From NCBI RefSeq assembly GCF_000744605.1, contig NZ_JQMG01000001.1, positions 2,108,001 through 2,172,000 of the forward strand: a stretch of DNA of 64,000 nt, written 5' to 3'. The translations under genes were made by a program, and so were the position numbers. Shown piece after piece: positions 33,439-44,434 of this stretch. The stretch's first letter is position 1, and the number at the start of each line of letters is the position of its first letter. The notes under the pieces were generated by a model that was not told the DNA's origin, made no database searches, and saw only the letters and a list, made by a program, of their open reading frames with translations. The DNA is from Methylotenera sp. L2L1 (GTDB lineage: Bacteria > Pseudomonadota > Gammaproteobacteria > Burkholderiales > Methylophilaceae).

Positions 33439-36060
33439 TCAAATTTCATCAAGTAATGCCATTTGCAATGAATGCACATGATTAAAGTCTAGGCATTCAC
33501 TATTTCTATCTGAAATTAAGAAGGTATCTTCGGCACGGTTGCCTAAAGTGTTTATTTTTGCGTTATGAAGCTTGATATCGTGTTTCAAAAACTGTTGGGC
33601 TAGCGTAGCTAGTAGGCCTGGCCTATCATTGGCAATGATATCAAGCTTGTGATTGTTGTTTTCAGCTTCTTTGGTAATTGTGATTTGTGCTTGAATCGGC
33701 ATGTGTTTAACCTGCCGGCTGACGCGCCCCTTGAGTGGAGATTCCAGTTGATATTGGTCATCCAGTTGATTGGCAAGTTCTAACTCAATAAATTTCAATA
33801 AGCCACTGTAGCTCACAGACTTACCCGATTGGTCTAATACAATAAAACTATTTAATGCGTAATCGTGTTTGGTCGTATAGATTTTTGCTTCAACAATCCC
33901 ATAGCCCATGCGATCAAAGAAGTTACATATTCTGGCGAATAGATCGTTTTTATCTTTAATGTATATCATGACTTGGATGCCGTCACCATGTGGGCTAAGT
34001 CTTGCGCGCACGATGGGATTTTCACTGTATAAGTGCGGTGTTAACAGGCGGCTATGCCAAGCGATTTCGTCACTTTCGTGGCGAACAAAATAATTTTCTC
34101 CGAACTGTACCCAGAGTTGCTCGTAGGCGTGCTTGCTTAAGCCAAATCGACTGAGCTTTTCCGATGCTTCTTTAATACGTCGTTGTATGGTTTGCTTTGC
34201 ATGGAATGTCGGATGTGATAGTGCGCGACTTGTCGCCGAATATAAGTTTTCTAGTAGCCTTGCTTTCCAGGCATTCCAAACTACTGGGCTTGTGCCTCGA
34301 ATATCTGCAACGGTAAGTAAATAAAGTGCGTTTAACCTACGTTTATTTTCAACAAAGTCTGCAAATGATTCAATGACGCTTGGGTCCGATAAATCAGTCT
34401 TTTGTGCAATTGACGACATTTTTAAATGTGCTTCTACCAGCCAAGAAACAAGGGCACCATCGGCTTTGGGCAAATGATGTAATTTGCAAAACTTTATGGC
34501 GTCTATGGTACCAAGTGTTGAATGGTCTCCGCCACGTCCCTTGGCGATGTCGTGAAATAATGCCGCTAAGTAAAGTAAATGCGGTGCATCAAACTCGGAA
34601 AATATCTGGCTGCAAAGTGGAAACTCATGTTTAAGTTCAGGTTTAGCAAAGCGTCGTAAATTGGCTAACACATTAAGAATGTGTTCATCCACGGTGTAGA
34701 CATGAAACAAATCATGTTGCATCTGCCCAACAATTTTCCCAAAAGCAGGAATGTAGCTACCTAGTATTCCGTATCGATTCATTGCGCGTAATGCGCGATT
34801 AACGCCGCTAGGTTGTGACAGAACATCTATGAATGTTTTTTTGTTTTGAGCATTGTGCCTATAGTCTTTGTTGACCAATGATTTTACACGCTGTAGCGTG
34901 CGCAACAGCGTGGCACCCATCCCTGAAAGTTCTGGGTGCTGTTGAAGCAGTAAGAAAGCTTCGAAAATTGCAGAAGGGTCTTGCTGTAACAAGTTTGCGG
35001 TTCTAGCCTCTAATAAGTCATTGCGCGATTCAAACTTATCATTAATTACGCGCACTGCTGGGGGTGGTGCAACGATAATCTCTTCTAGCAGCTTCAATAC
35101 AATTTCATTGATAAGCTCAATAAACTTAACGCTTGTATAGTAGCTTTGCATGAGCTGCTCGCTAGCGCGTCTGCGTAGCGTGTTTGTGTAACCCAATGTA
35201 GCTGCAAGATCATTCTGAAAATCAAAAAGTAAGCGATCCTCACGGCGACTACTTAAAAAATGTAAGTGACAACGTAATAGCTGTAGTTTCTTTTCATGAT
35301 GGCGAATGCGTCTTGCTTCAGTCACCGATATGATTTGATCTTTTGCTAGCGAGAGCCAAGAGTTACTGGAGGCTGCATATTGGTGATTTTTTACTTGTAA
35401 GCTACGTGTTATCCAGATGATCATGTGCAAGTCACGCAGACCACCAGGACTTTCTTTGATATTTGGCTCTAAGTTATAAGCGGTATCATTGAATTTTGCG
35501 TGGCGTAACTCTTGTTCTCTTAACTTTGCCTTTAAGAAATCAATCGGGCTGATGTTTTTTGCAATATTAAACAAGAAGTCCTGATACATCTTATTGTTGC
35601 CAGACAATAAGCGAGATTCAAGTACATTTGTTTGTACCGTAACGTCTTTTTGAGCCTCGCTAATACATTCTTCTAGATTTCGTACGCTGTGCCCAATATT
35701 CAGCCCGAGATCCCACATAAGGCCGATAAGGTACTCGATGCTTTTATTTAATTGGCTATTTTCTTGAGACTCTGTTGGTATTAAAACCAGCAGATCAATA
35801 TCGGAGTAAGGGAAAAGTTCACCACGACCATATCCGCCTACAGCGATAAGGCAGCAGGCTGGGTCAATTTGCAAATCTGACCACAAATCGATGAGTAGTT
35901 GATCAATGAATTTGCAGTGCTGTTTAAATAAGCGTGTGGTATTGGGGTGTTGAGTAAAGTCTTCTTTTAATGCTAAGAATTGCTTTTTTAGGGAAGTCCG
36001 TAAAAAAGCAATTCTTTCTTTTGAAATTTCGATGGGTTCTATATTGTTATCCGATTGCAT
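33439..36060 (-). CDS. glnD: Bifunctional uridylyltransferase/uridylyl-removing enzyme GlnD
   Basis: The 873-residue nitrogen sensor modifies PII proteins. The N-terminal nucleotidyltransferase motif is GGYGRGELFPYSDIDL (75-90), with metal Asp residues at 87 and 89. The HD domain for UMP removal carries HDIAKGRGGDHS near residue 500, and two ACT domains (about 695-770 and 800-873) sense glutamine. The length is in the normal range. It is downstream of map on the same strand with a 31-base gap. Confidence 0.96.
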   Translation of the reverse strand: MQSDNNIEPIEISKERIAFLRTSLKKQFLALKEDFTQHPNTTRLFKQHCKFIDQLLIDLWSDLQIDPACCLIAVGGYGRGELFPYSDIDLLVLIPTESQENSQLNKSIEYLIGLMWDLGLNIGHSVRNLEECISEAQKDVTVQTNVLESRLLSGNNKMYQDFLFNIAKNISPIDFLKAKLREQELRHAKFNDTAYNLEPNIKESPGGLRDLHMIIWITRSLQVKNHQYAASSNSWLSLAKDQIISVTEARRIRHHEKKLQLLRCHLHFLSSRREDRLLFDFQNDLAATLGYTNTLRRRASEQLMQSYYTSVKFIELINEIVLKLLEEIIVAPPPAVRVINDKFESRNDLLEARTANLLQQDPSAIFEAFLLLQQHPELSGMGATLLRTLQRVKSLVNKDYRHNAQNKKTFIDVLSQPSGVNRALRAMNRYGILGSYIPAFGKIVGQMQHDLFHVYTVDEHILNVLANLRRFAKPELKHEFPLCSQIFSEFDAPHLLYLAALFHDIAKGRGGDHSTLGTIDAIKFCKLHHLPKADGALVSWLVEAHLKMSSIAQKTDLSDPSVIESFADFVENKRRLNALYLLTVADIRGTSPVVWNAWKARLLENLYSATSRALSHPTFHAKQTIQRRIKEASEKLSRFGLSKHAYEQLWVQFGENYFVRHESDEIAWHSRLLTPHLYSENPIVRARLSPHGDGIQVMIYIKDKNDLFARICNFFDRMGYGIVEAKIYTTKHDYALNSFIVLDQSGKSVSYSGLLKFIELELANQLDDQYQLESPLKGRVSRQVKHMPIQAQITITKEAENNNHKLDIIANDRPGLLATLAQQFLKHDIKLHNAKINTLGNRAEDTFLISDRNSECLDFNHVHSLQMALLDEI

Positions 36061-36091
36061 GATGCACCATCGTTCATTTATAAATCTGGCA

Positions 36092-36907
36092 TTAAGTGCT
36101 TGATGCGTTGGTAATGAAAGCAGGGGGAGGGGGCGAGCCTGCGGACAGTGTCATTACTTCATAGCCTGTATCTGTCACTAAAATGGTGTGTTCCCATTGT
36201 GCTGATAAGCTACGATCCTTAGTTACGATCGTCCAGCCATCAGGCATTTGTTTGATATCGCGTTTTCCCGCATTAATCATAGGCTCAATCGTAAACATCA
36301 TGCCGGCCTGCAGTTTAAGTCCTGCACCAGGTCTTCCGTAATGAAGCACTTGAGGTTCCTCATGAAATACGGTGCCGATACCGTGACCACAAAACTCGCG
36401 TACAACACTGTAGCCACTTTTTTCTGCAAACGTTTGTATGGCAAACCCGATGTCGCCTAAAGTTGCGCCTGGCTTAACTTTGTTAATGCCTAACCACATT
36501 GCTTGATAGGTGATTTCACATAAGCGCTTAGCTTGGATTGAAGTTTCACCCACATAAAACATGCGACTAGTGTCGCCGTGGTAACCATCTTTAATGACGG
36601 TAATGTCAATATTGACGATATCACCGTTCTTAAGCGCTTTGTCACTAGGAACGCCGTGGCAAATTTGCTGATTAATTGAGGTGCAAATGGACTTTGGGTA
36701 AGGTTTGTGGCCATCCGGCGCATAGTTTAAAGGCGCTGGAATCGCTTTTTGTACGTCTACAATATAATCATGGCAAAGTTTATCAAGCGCTTCTGTCGTA
36801 ATGCCATGCACGACATGAGGTGTGATGAAATCTAGCACTTCGGAAGCCAATTTTCCCGCGATGCGCATTTTTTCAATATCTTGTTGATTTTTAATTGAGA
36901 TTGCCAT
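36092..36907 (-). CDS. map: Methionine aminopeptidase type I
   Basis: The 271-residue enzyme removes N-terminal Met. Metal-binding residues lie in the usual places: Asp pair in NIDITVIKDGYHGDTSRMF, His in CGHGIGTVFHEEP, Glu in FTIEPMI and Glu in QWEHTI. It is divergent from the HDOD gene and the rpsB operon, and is followed by glnD. A short Pro-rich tail ends the protein. Confidence 0.96.
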   Translation of the reverse strand: MAISIKNQQDIEKMRIAGKLASEVLDFITPHVVHGITTEALDKLCHDYIVDVQKAIPAPLNYAPDGHKPYPKSICTSINQQICHGVPSDKALKNGDIVNIDITVIKDGYHGDTSRMFYVGETSIQAKRLCEITYQAMWLGINKVKPGATLGDIGFAIQTFAEKSGYSVVREFCGHGIGTVFHEEPQVLHYGRPGAGLKLQAGMMFTIEPMINAGKRDIKQMPDGWTIVTKDRSLSAQWEHTILVTDTGYEVMTLSAGSPPPPAFITNASST

Positions 36908-37117
36908 GGTTTTTGTTAGAGATTACTAATAGGTCATTTTATCATAGCATAATCAAATCTAACTTGATGCACACACGCAATTTACTAGTCATTGCTTCAA
37001 TAGTCAGTATTTTTTTGCAAGCTAAGTTATTGATTACTGCCTTGCTGTTTTTTTATATATCTTGTTTCAGATTGAAAATGTAAGATGTAGTATAGGCGAG
37101 TAAAAGGAGGTTGGTAC

Positions 37118-37954
37118 ATGGCAGCGATACCTGTAGGTTTGATGGCAAGAGACTTAAATGCATGGGTGAGTTTTTTGAGAACCGCGGAAATTCCCGTACT
37201 CAAACAAACTGCACGTGAAATTGGTCGTCTACAAGAGGATGAAGATAATCTTAGCGCACGTGCCATCACGAATGTGGTGCTTAATGACCCTATGATGGTT
37301 TTTAAAGTGCTCAGTTATGCTCAAAAGCATAAGTCGCGCAGTCAACTGCAAGACCTCGCACAAGTAGAGCAGGCTATCATGATGATGGGTACCGGTACTT
37401 TTTTTAGAAATATCCCGCCAGCACCTCTGGTTGAAGACGCACTTAAGATCAACTTAACCGCATTGATGCAACTGCTTAAGTTAATTAAACGAGCCCATCG
37501 AGCTGCGAACTTTGCGGTTGAGTGGGCTGCGCACTTAAATGATTTACATGCAGAAGAGGTGCTTGTCGCTGCATTGTTACATGATCTATCTGAAATGTTG
37601 ATGTGGTGTTATGTCCCAGAGCAAATGAATCTGATTCACACGATGCAAACGGCTGACAAGACGTTGCGTAGTAAGTCTGTGCAGCAAGAGGTGCTGGGGT
37701 TTGTGCTGCATGATTTGCAAGTTCAGTTGGTAGAGGTATTTCAGTTACCACCATTGCTTGGCAAGCTTATGCAAGATGGCGCTTCAGATGAGCAGCGCGT
37801 CAGAAATGTGACGCTTGCAGTGAACTTAGCAAGGCATTCAACTAATGGTTGGAATGATGCGGCATTGCCAGATGATTATCGTGATATAGCGGAGCTGCTT
37901 CGTCTTGATGTAGATAGGGTGATGCGCGTGGTTGGTGTGCCTGATGCGCAATAA
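37118..37954 (+). CDS. HDOD-domain protein
   Basis: The 278-residue protein fits the HDOD pattern: LKQTAREIGRLQEDEDNLSARAITNVVLNDPMM in the N-terminal part, then an HD-like region AAEEVLVAALLHDLSEMLMW-like near residues 147-165 (here EEVLVAALLHDLSEMLMW). HDOD domains are related to HD phosphohydrolases but usually lack the full metal site; they act in signalling or stress responses. The ribosome site AAGGAGG is nearly perfect. It sits between the divergent map and rpsB, an unusual place, and its role is unknown. Confidence 0.78.
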   Translation: MAAIPVGLMARDLNAWVSFLRTAEIPVLKQTAREIGRLQEDEDNLSARAITNVVLNDPMMVFKVLSYAQKHKSRSQLQDLAQVEQAIMMMGTGTFFRNIPPAPLVEDALKINLTALMQLLKLIKRAHRAANFAVEWAAHLNDLHAEEVLVAALLHDLSEMLMWCYVPEQMNLIHTMQTADKTLRSKSVQQEVLGFVLHDLQVQLVEVFQLPPLLGKLMQDGASDEQRVRNVTLAVNLARHSTNGWNDAALPDDYRDIAELLRLDVDRVMRVVGVPDAQ

Positions 37955-38153
37955 ACTCTAAAATAATGTTCAATAAACCCTAGCGTACTCAATTACTTGG
38001 TGTTATTATTCCGCCTTTGCAATTTATGCAAAACGTTTTCTATTAATTTAGTAAATGACTAATTTACATACAGCCCATTCTAGGGTGCTTGGATTTTATC
38101 TGAGTGTTTCTGGTGCTGTGTGAATTGATAACCCTTTAGAAGAGAGATTTAAC

Positions 38154-38891
38154 ATGTCTGTTACCATGCGTCAAATGCTGGAAGCTGGAGTTCACTTCGG
38201 CCATCAAACTCGTTACTGGAACCCAAAAATGGCACCGTTCATTTTCGGTGACCGCAACAAAATCCATATCGTAAACCTTGAAAAAACACTTCCAATGTTC
38301 GAAGATGCACTTAAACACGTGCGCACATTGGCTGCAAACAAGGGTCGTATTTTATTCGTAGGTACTAAACGCCAAGCGCGCGATATCGTAAAAGAAGAAG
38401 CGACTCGTGCAGGTTGTGCTTACGTAAATCACCGTTGGTTAGGCGGTATGCTAACTAACTTTAAAACAGTTAAACAATCTATCAAGCGCCTGCAGGATTT
38501 TGAAGTAATGTTGCAAGACGGTAGCTTGGAAAAATTCGGTAAAAAAGAAGCGCTAGGCTACAAACGTGAAGTTGAAAAACTAGAGCGTTCTATCGGTGGC
38601 ATCAAGGAAATGGGCGGCTTGCCTGACGCTATTTTTATCATTGACGTTGGTCATGAAAGCGGCGCGATCACTGAAGCTGCTAAATTAGGCATTCCAGTCA
38701 TTGGTGTTGTGGATACAAACAACTCACCTGACGGCGTTGCTTATGTAATTCCTGGTAACGATGACTCTAGCCGTGCAATTCGTTTGTATGCACGTGGTAT
38801 CGCTGATGCGGTATTAGAAGGTCGTAGTTCAGTAATTACTGAAATTGTTAAATCAGCTAGCGAAGAAGTTGCTGAAACATCTGCAGAATAA
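38154..38891 (+). CDS. rpsB: 30S ribosomal protein uS2
   Basis: The 245-residue protein starts [26 protein letters not shown], the universal S2 start. Conserved [18 protein letters not shown] and [15 protein letters not shown] are present. GAGAG precedes the ATG. The 199-base gap before it should hold the promoter and perhaps a leader, but no clear pair was found. A terminator-like hairpin follows, before tsf. Confidence 0.97.
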   Translation: MSVTMRQMLEAGVHFGHQTRYWNPKMAPFIFGDRNKIHIVNLEKTLPMFEDALKHVRTLAANKGRILFVGTKRQARDIVKEEATRAGCAYVNHRWLGGMLTNFKTVKQSIKRLQDFEVMLQDGSLEKFGKKEALGYKREVEKLERSIGGIKEMGGLPDAIFIIDVGHESGAITEAAKLGIPVIGVVDTNNSPDGVAYVIPGNDDSSRAIRLYARGIADAVLEGRSSVITEIVKSASEEVAETSAE

Positions 38892-38904
38892 TTAATTCTG
38901 TTTG

Positions 38905-38929
38905 AAAAAGGGGCTTTTAGCCCCTTTTT
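38905..38929 (+). terminator. Terminator-like hairpin between rpsB and tsf
   Basis: AAAAGGGGCT and AGCCCCTTTT form a 10-bp stem with a 3-base loop, followed by T. It should reduce read-through from rpsB into tsf, giving more S2 than EF-Ts mRNA, or it acts as a processing site. Confidence 0.8.
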
Positions 38930-39019
38930 AATTTTAATAATTTAAATATTAAAAACACAATTATATCAAACTGTTAAATTGCATTTTTAATGTGATTTAT
39001 GAATATTAAGGAGCTAAAA

Positions 39020-39895
39020 ATGGCTGAAATTACCGCAGGTATGGTAAAAGAATTACGTGAGCGTACAGATGCGCCAATGATGGACTGTAAAAAAGCATTA
39101 ACTGAAGCTGAAGGTGATATGGCGCGTGCAGAAGAAATCTTGCGCGTACGTTTTGGTAATAAAGCTAGCAAGGCTGCTGGTCGCGTTGCTGCTGAAGGTA
39201 CGGTTGGTATCAGCATCAGTGCTGATGGTAAATCTGGTGCGATGGTTGAAGTTAACTCTGAAACTGACTTCTGTGCTAAAAACGAAGACTTCTTGAAATT
39301 TGTGAACGAGTTGGCTGGTGTTGTTGCTGCAAGTAATGCAGGCGATATCGCTGAAGTTGGTGCGCTTGCAATGGGTGGCTCAACTGTTGAAGAAACCCGC
39401 GCGCAATTGGTAGGTAAAATTGGTGAAAACATTACACCACGTCGCTTCGTTCGCCCGGCAGTTCAAGGTAAACTTTCAAGCTATGTACACGGTAGCCGTA
39501 TCGGTGTTTTAGTGGACATCGTTGGTGGAGATGATGCTTTAGCTAAAGATATTGCGATGCATATCGCTGCAGCAAAACCAAAATCATTAGATGCTTCTGG
39601 CATTGATGCAAGCTTGATTGAAGCTGAGCGTCGTGTTGCTATCGAAAAAGCTAAAGAAGCTGGTAAACCAGAAGCAATGTTAGAGAAAATTGCAGATGGT
39701 ACTGTGCAAAAATTCTTGAAAGAAGTAACACTGTTAAGCCAAGTTTTTGTTAAAGATGACAAATTCACGATTGAGCAATTGCTTAAATCAAAAGGTGCAA
39801 CAATCGCTTCATTCACAATGTACACCGTTGGTGAAGGCATTGAGAAAGTTGTTGTTGACTATGCAGCAGAGGTTGCAGCAGCAGCTAAAGTGTAG
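39020..39895 (+). CDS. tsf: Elongation factor Ts
   Basis: The 291-residue protein begins [27 protein letters not shown], the normal EF-Ts start; AAGGAG lies 7 bases upstream. A longer in-frame start at 38999 covers the ribosome site and is rejected. The [10 protein letters not shown] motif that contacts EF-Tu is present. EF-Ts exchanges GDP for GTP on EF-Tu. Confidence 0.97.
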   Translation: MAEITAGMVKELRERTDAPMMDCKKALTEAEGDMARAEEILRVRFGNKASKAAGRVAAEGTVGISISADGKSGAMVEVNSETDFCAKNEDFLKFVNELAGVVAASNAGDIAEVGALAMGGSTVEETRAQLVGKIGENITPRRFVRPAVQGKLSSYVHGSRIGVLVDIVGGDDALAKDIAMHIAAAKPKSLDASGIDASLIEAERRVAIEKAKEAGKPEAMLEKIADGTVQKFLKEVTLLSQVFVKDDKFTIEQLLKSKGATIASFTMYTVGEGIEKVVVDYAAEVAAAAKV

Positions 39896-39925
39896 TTATC
39901 GATAAGGTTAATACCTTTGAAAATT

Positions 39926-39962
39926 AAAATGGATTAAGCGAATCGCTTAGTCCATTTTTTTT
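39926..39962 (+). terminator. Terminator after tsf
   Basis: GGATTAAGCG and CGCTTAGTCC form a 10-bp stem with a 3-base loop and one G-U pair (39931-39953), with flanking A/T pairing, then a T-run of 8. It separates tsf from pyrH. Confidence 0.85.
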
Positions 39963-40063
39963 AATGAAAATATGCATTCAATTTGCGTCTCTAAGGTTTA
40001 ATTTTATGCCTAAGTGCGTTATTTTATGCTTAAATAAGCAAACTTAAAATTTGAGGAGTCCTC

Positions 40064-40780
40064 GTGTCTGTACCAGCTTACAAGCGCATTTTACTTAAAC
40101 TTTCAGGCGAGGCCTTAATGGGTGATGATGCTTATGGCATCAATCGCGCAACCATCACCAGAATTGTGAATGAAGTTAAAGAAGTAGTAGATTTAGGTGT
40201 GCAAGTTGCAGTGGTGATTGGTGGGGGGAATATCTTCCGAGGTGTAGCACCAGCAGCAGAGGGCATGGATAGAGCAACTGCCGACTACATGGGTATGTTG
40301 GCAACAGTGATGAACGCGATGGCGTTGCAGGATGCAATGAAAAACATTGGCCTCAATGCACGTGTACAGTCAGCGTTAAGCATAGAGCAAGTAGCTGAGC
40401 CATATATCCGAGGTAAAGCCATTCGCTACTTAGAAGAAGGCCGAGTGGTGATTTTTGGTGCAGGTACTGGTAATCCATTTTTCACAACAGATACCGCTGC
40501 TGCTTTACGTGGTATGGAAATCAATGCCGAAATCGTGATAAAAGCGACTAAAGTAGACGGTGTTTATACCGATGATCCTAAAACAAACCCAGAAGCGATG
40601 CGCTACAAAACGATTAGTTTTGATGAAGCCATTTCGAAAAATCTTAAAGTGATGGATGCCACTGCATTAACGCTATGCCGTGATCAAAAGCTACCTATCT
40701 CTGTATTCAGTATCTTTAAGCAAGGCGCTTTGAAAAAAGTGGTAATGGGTGAAGATGAGGGGACGATGGTCTTGCCATAA
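40064..40780 (+). CDS. pyrH: UMP kinase
   Basis: The 238-residue hexameric enzyme makes UDP from UMP. Motifs include [14 protein letters not shown] (residues 7-20), [20 protein letters not shown] and [13 protein letters not shown]. The start is GTG with GAGGAG upstream. It is in the usual place between tsf and frr. Confidence 0.96.
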   Translation: MSVPAYKRILLKLSGEALMGDDAYGINRATITRIVNEVKEVVDLGVQVAVVIGGGNIFRGVAPAAEGMDRATADYMGMLATVMNAMALQDAMKNIGLNARVQSALSIEQVAEPYIRGKAIRYLEEGRVVIFGAGTGNPFFTTDTAAALRGMEINAEIVIKATKVDGVYTDDPKTNPEAMRYKTISFDEAISKNLKVMDATALTLCRDQKLPISVFSIFKQGALKKVVMGEDEGTMVLP

Positions 40781-40922
40781 ACGCATATACATATGTTTTT
40801 ATGATGAAAATGTATGTTAGTGATGGTTTTATAGTGAATCTGATGTTAGTTCATTATAGAGTGAAGTAAAGGTTAATATATAAATCAGTTTTATCGTCAT
40901 TAAGGCTGAGTTGGAGAAATAA

Positions 40923-41480
40923 ATGTTAGAAGATGTTAAAAAAAATGCTGAACTAAAAATGCAAAAATCATTAGAGTCACTAAAAAATGATTTGGCTAAA
41001 GTACGTACTGGTCGCGCTCATGTAGGTTTGTTAGATCATGTGATGGTTGATTATTATGGCTCTATGGTAGCCGTCAACCAAGTGGCTAACGTTAACTTGG
41101 GTGACTCACGTACAATTAATGTACAACCATATGAAAAAAATATGATTGCTAAAGTAGAAAAGGCAATTCGTGATAGTGATCTAGGTTTGAATCCAGCAAC
41201 TAACGGTGATTTGATTCGTGTGCCGATGCCTATGCTAACGGAAGAACGTCGTCGTGATTTGACGAAAATCGTTCGTACGGAGGGTGAGGGTGCTAAAGTG
41301 GCTATTCGTAACGTTCGTCGTGACGCAAATGATGCGCTTAAGAAGCTAGTGAAAGATAAAGCAATTTCTGAGGATGACGAGCGTCGCGCGCAAGATGAAA
41401 TACAGAAAGCAACAGATAAAGCCGTTGCTGAGGTTGATAAAATGTTGCAAGTTAAAGAAACTGATTTAATGGCGGTTTAA
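40923..41480 (+). CDS. frr: Ribosome recycling factor
   Basis: The 185-residue L-shaped two-domain factor has [15 protein letters not shown] and the C-terminal [32 protein letters not shown]. It releases ribosomes after termination with EF-G. GGAGA lies 6 bases before the ATG. The length is exact for the family. Confidence 0.97.
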   Translation: MLEDVKKNAELKMQKSLESLKNDLAKVRTGRAHVGLLDHVMVDYYGSMVAVNQVANVNLGDSRTINVQPYEKNMIAKVEKAIRDSDLGLNPATNGDLIRVPMPMLTEERRRDLTKIVRTEGEGAKVAIRNVRRDANDALKKLVKDKAISEDDERRAQDEIQKATDKAVAEVDKMLQVKETDLMAV

Positions 41481-41548
41481 TGGTGCAATTGGTTCAATCT
41501 ATGGCACATTTCTTTTGTCGTTCCTCTACTTGTTTCTTGGGGCATTAA

Positions 41549-42307
41549 TTGGCTTTGTTCTCAAGTGCAACACAACGTGTGCCTCCAGTTGCAGAGGTGC
41601 CTAAACACGTCGCAGTTATCATGGATGGCAATGGTCGCTGGGCGAGAAAGCGTTTTTTGCCACGTATCGCTGGCCACAAGCGTGGCGTAGAAACTGTGCG
41701 CGATTTAGTGAAAAAGTGCATAGAAATTAAAGTGGAGTACCTCACTTTATTTGCCTTTAGTAGTGAAAACTGGCGCCGCCCCCCAGAAGAGGTTTCTTTC
41801 TTGATGGGCCTCTTTATGGAGGCGCTTAAACGTGAAGTCAGTAAGCTGCACCAGAACAATATTAAGTTGGTAATGATTGGTGATCGTAGTCGATTTGATG
41901 CTGGATTGATTGAGAAGATTGAATCATCGGAGCAGTTGACTGCTAATAATACAGGCTTGGTGTTAACGATAGCAGCCAATTACGGCGGGCGTTGGGATGT
42001 GCTTCAAGCAGTTAATAAGTTGCATGGCGCAGAGCCAGTATTAGCTGGTGCCTATAATGAAGACCATCTTACCCCTTATCTATCAATGAGTTATGCGCCA
42101 GAACCGGATTTATTTATACGGACTGGTGGCGAAAAACGGATTAGTAATTTTCTTTTGTGGCAACTAGCTTATACAGAGCTTTATTTCACAGATACGCTAT
42201 GGCCAGACTTCAATGAGGCTGCTTTTAATTCGGCCATTCAATCTTATCAACAACGTGAGCGTCGCTTTGGGCGCACCAGCGAGCAACTTTCCGAGCTCCC
42301 TCGTTAA
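41549..42307 (+). CDS. uppS: Undecaprenyl diphosphate synthase
   Basis: The 252-residue cis-prenyltransferase makes the lipid carrier for peptidoglycan. VIMDGNGRWA carries the catalytic Asp; GHKRG, FAFSSENWRRP and PDLFIRTGGEKRISNFLLWQ are the other signature regions. The start used is TTG at 41549. The next Met is at IMDGNG, too far inside, so a non-ATG start is needed. Confidence 0.95.
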   Translation: MALFSSATQRVPPVAEVPKHVAVIMDGNGRWARKRFLPRIAGHKRGVETVRDLVKKCIEIKVEYLTLFAFSSENWRRPPEEVSFLMGLFMEALKREVSKLHQNNIKLVMIGDRSRFDAGLIEKIESSEQLTANNTGLVLTIAANYGGRWDVLQAVNKLHGAEPVLAGAYNEDHLTPYLSMSYAPEPDLFIRTGGEKRISNFLLWQLAYTELYFTDTLWPDFNEAAFNSAIQSYQQRERRFGRTSEQLSELPR

Positions 42308-42345
42308 AAGTTCTTCGAACTCTAAATTAACAAAATGATATAAAA

Positions 42346-43170
42346 ATGCTAAAAACTCGTGTGATTACCGCAATATTGTTGGTTACTGGTCTATTGTTGA
42401 CTGTATTTTTAGCATCTGGACAAGTATGGGCGTTGCTCACACTTGCTATTTCATTATTTGCCGTTGCTGAATGGGCTAATTTGATCAAGCTTAGTCGCAC
42501 TCAGTCTTTTAGCTATATTGCTTTTGCTATGTTAACGGGTATTTTTCTGTTACTGATAACAAACACTAGTTTAGCGCCATATCAGCATATTGCTAATTTG
42601 GTTTTGTTGGGTCTTTCTGCCTTGTTTTGGATTCTTGTGGCGCCTTTATGGCTGTCACAACGTAAAACTTGTCAGAATCGTTTTATGATGAGTGTTACAG
42701 GTGTTTTACTGATTGCCGCCACATGGATTGCACTGGTTGGATTGCATCAAATTAATCCTTGGCTATTACTTGGTGTGCTAGCTACCGTTAGTTTGGCAGA
42801 TAGCGCTGCATATTTTGCAGGAAAGCGTTTCGGTCGCCATAAGCTGGCACCTAATATTAGTCCAGGAAAGACATGGGAAGGTGTGTTAGGTGCGCTTGCT
42901 GCAGTCACTGTTTATGGTGGGTTGCTTAGTTTTTATCAACAACTAAATCCTTGGTTAATCCCTGCATTATGGTTGCTGGTTGCATTTAGCATCATGGGAG
43001 ACTTGGTGGAATCTTTAATGAAACGCCAAGCTGGATTAAAAGACAGCGGGCAGTTGTTGCCAGGGCATGGTGGTATTTTAGATAGAATTGATGGGTTTAT
43101 CCCAACACTGCCAATGGTTCTGCTTTTTATTGATGGTTTACAATTTTCAGGGTTAAATGTGCATGGTTAA
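42346..43170 (+). CDS. cdsA: Phosphatidate cytidylyltransferase
   Basis: The 274-residue integral membrane protein has about seven helices and the C-terminal signature [30 protein letters not shown], and [32 protein letters not shown]. It makes CDP-diacylglycerol for phospholipids. It is placed between uppS and dxr as usual and its end overlaps dxr by 14 bases. Confidence 0.95.
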   Translation: MLKTRVITAILLVTGLLLTVFLASGQVWALLTLAISLFAVAEWANLIKLSRTQSFSYIAFAMLTGIFLLLITNTSLAPYQHIANLVLLGLSALFWILVAPLWLSQRKTCQNRFMMSVTGVLLIAATWIALVGLHQINPWLLLGVLATVSLADSAAYFAGKRFGRHKLAPNISPGKTWEGVLGALAAVTVYGGLLSFYQQLNPWLIPALWLLVAFSIMGDLVESLMKRQAGLKDSGQLLPGHGGILDRIDGFIPTLPMVLLFIDGLQFSGLNVHG

Positions 43171-44395
43171 TGCATCAGCAGTTGATAGTAATGGTGCAGC
43201 TACCCAAGGTGCGATACAACAGGTGACGATACTTGGCGCAACCGGCACGATAGGCACACAAACTTTAGATGTGATTAGCCAGCATCCAGAGCGATTTAAA
43301 GTATTTGCTTTAACAGCAAGTACAAACGTACAGAGTTTGTTTGATTTGTGCGTAAAGCATGAGCCGCGCTATGCAGTCATGTTGTCTGCGGAAGCCGCCT
43401 CAGCATTAACTGTTAAATTTAAAGGCGCTGGTTTAGCTACTGAAGTGTTGCAAGGTGAGGCCGCGCTTAGTGACGTTGCTTCGCATCAAGATGTCGATGT
43501 GGTCATGGCGGCAATTGTTGGTGCTGCAGGCTTACATCCAGCGATGGCCGCTGCGCGCGCCGGTAAACGTATTTTGTTGGCAAACAAAGAAACACTAGTG
43601 ATGGCTGGCAATTTGTTTATGCAAGCCGTTATTGATGGTGGTGCGACCTTGCTTCCAATTGACAGCGAGCATAATGCGATATTTCAGGTGATGCCATATC
43701 AGCGCACACGAGTTTTAGCCGACATGGGTGTCAAACGGATTTTATTAACCGCATCTGGCGGCCCATTTCGTAATGCAACGATTGAGCAGCTACGTAGCGT
43801 AACTCGAGCGCAGGCTTTGAATCATCCAAATTGGGTGATGGGTCCAAAAATTACGATTGATTCTGCCACAATGATGAATAAAGGGTTGGAAGTTATTGAG
43901 GCTCATTGGCTATTCAACGCAACTTCTGCCCAAATTGAGGTGGTTGTGCATCCTCAAAGTGTCATACACTCGATGGTTGAATATAACGACGGTAGTGTAC
44001 TGGCACAATTAGGTAATCCTGATATGCGTACACCAATTGCATACGGCTTAGGCTATCCAGACAGGTTAGTGAGTGGTGTAAGCAGTTTAGATTTGCTCAA
44101 GATTGGACGACTAGACTTTTGTGCACCTGACCAAAATATGTTCCCTTGTTTACGTCTGGCTTATGAAGCATTAGATGCTGGCGGCACTGCACCAGCCATT
44201 TTGAATGCAGCCAACGAAGTGGCTGTTGAGGCGTTTCTCGCCGATCAGATTGGTTTTATGGATATTCCTGCTTTAATCGAATCCGTTTTAACGGCATCCA
44301 GTATTGAGGCCGTCATATCAATACCACAATTGGTCGATGTTGATGCGAGTGCAAGACGTGTTGCAAAATCCTGGCTTAAAACGCTTGTTCATTAA
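43157..44395 (+). CDS. dxr: 1-deoxy-D-xylulose 5-phosphate reductoisomerase
   Basis: The 412-residue MEP-pathway enzyme supplies isoprenoid units to uppS and, in this organism, to hpnCDE. NADPH site [10 protein letters not shown] near residue 30, [19 protein letters not shown] and [14 protein letters not shown] are typical. Two ATGs near the start (43157 and 43163) are both possible; the first overlaps cdsA by 14 bases. The N-terminus is about 15 residues longer than in E. coli. Confidence 0.95.
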   Translation: MCMVNASAVDSNGAATQGAIQQVTILGATGTIGTQTLDVISQHPERFKVFALTASTNVQSLFDLCVKHEPRYAVMLSAEAASALTVKFKGAGLATEVLQGEAALSDVASHQDVDVVMAAIVGAAGLHPAMAAARAGKRILLANKETLVMAGNLFMQAVIDGGATLLPIDSEHNAIFQVMPYQRTRVLADMGVKRILLTASGGPFRNATIEQLRSVTRAQALNHPNWVMGPKITIDSATMMNKGLEVIEAHWLFNATSAQIEVVVHPQSVIHSMVEYNDGSVLAQLGNPDMRTPIAYGLGYPDRLVSGVSSLDLLKIGRLDFCAPDQNMFPCLRLAYEALDAGGTAPAILNAANEVAVEAFLADQIGFMDIPALIESVLTASSIEAVISIPQLVDVDASARRVAKSWLKTLVH

Positions 44396-44434
44396 CGATA
44401 TGTCATATCTCCTGATTACTCGATACCAATTGCT

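Noticed and set aside
38999-39019. Upstream in-frame start for tsf (MNIKELK extension)
   Set aside because: It covers the AAGGAG ribosome site and adds residues not found in EF-Ts; the start at 39020 is standard.
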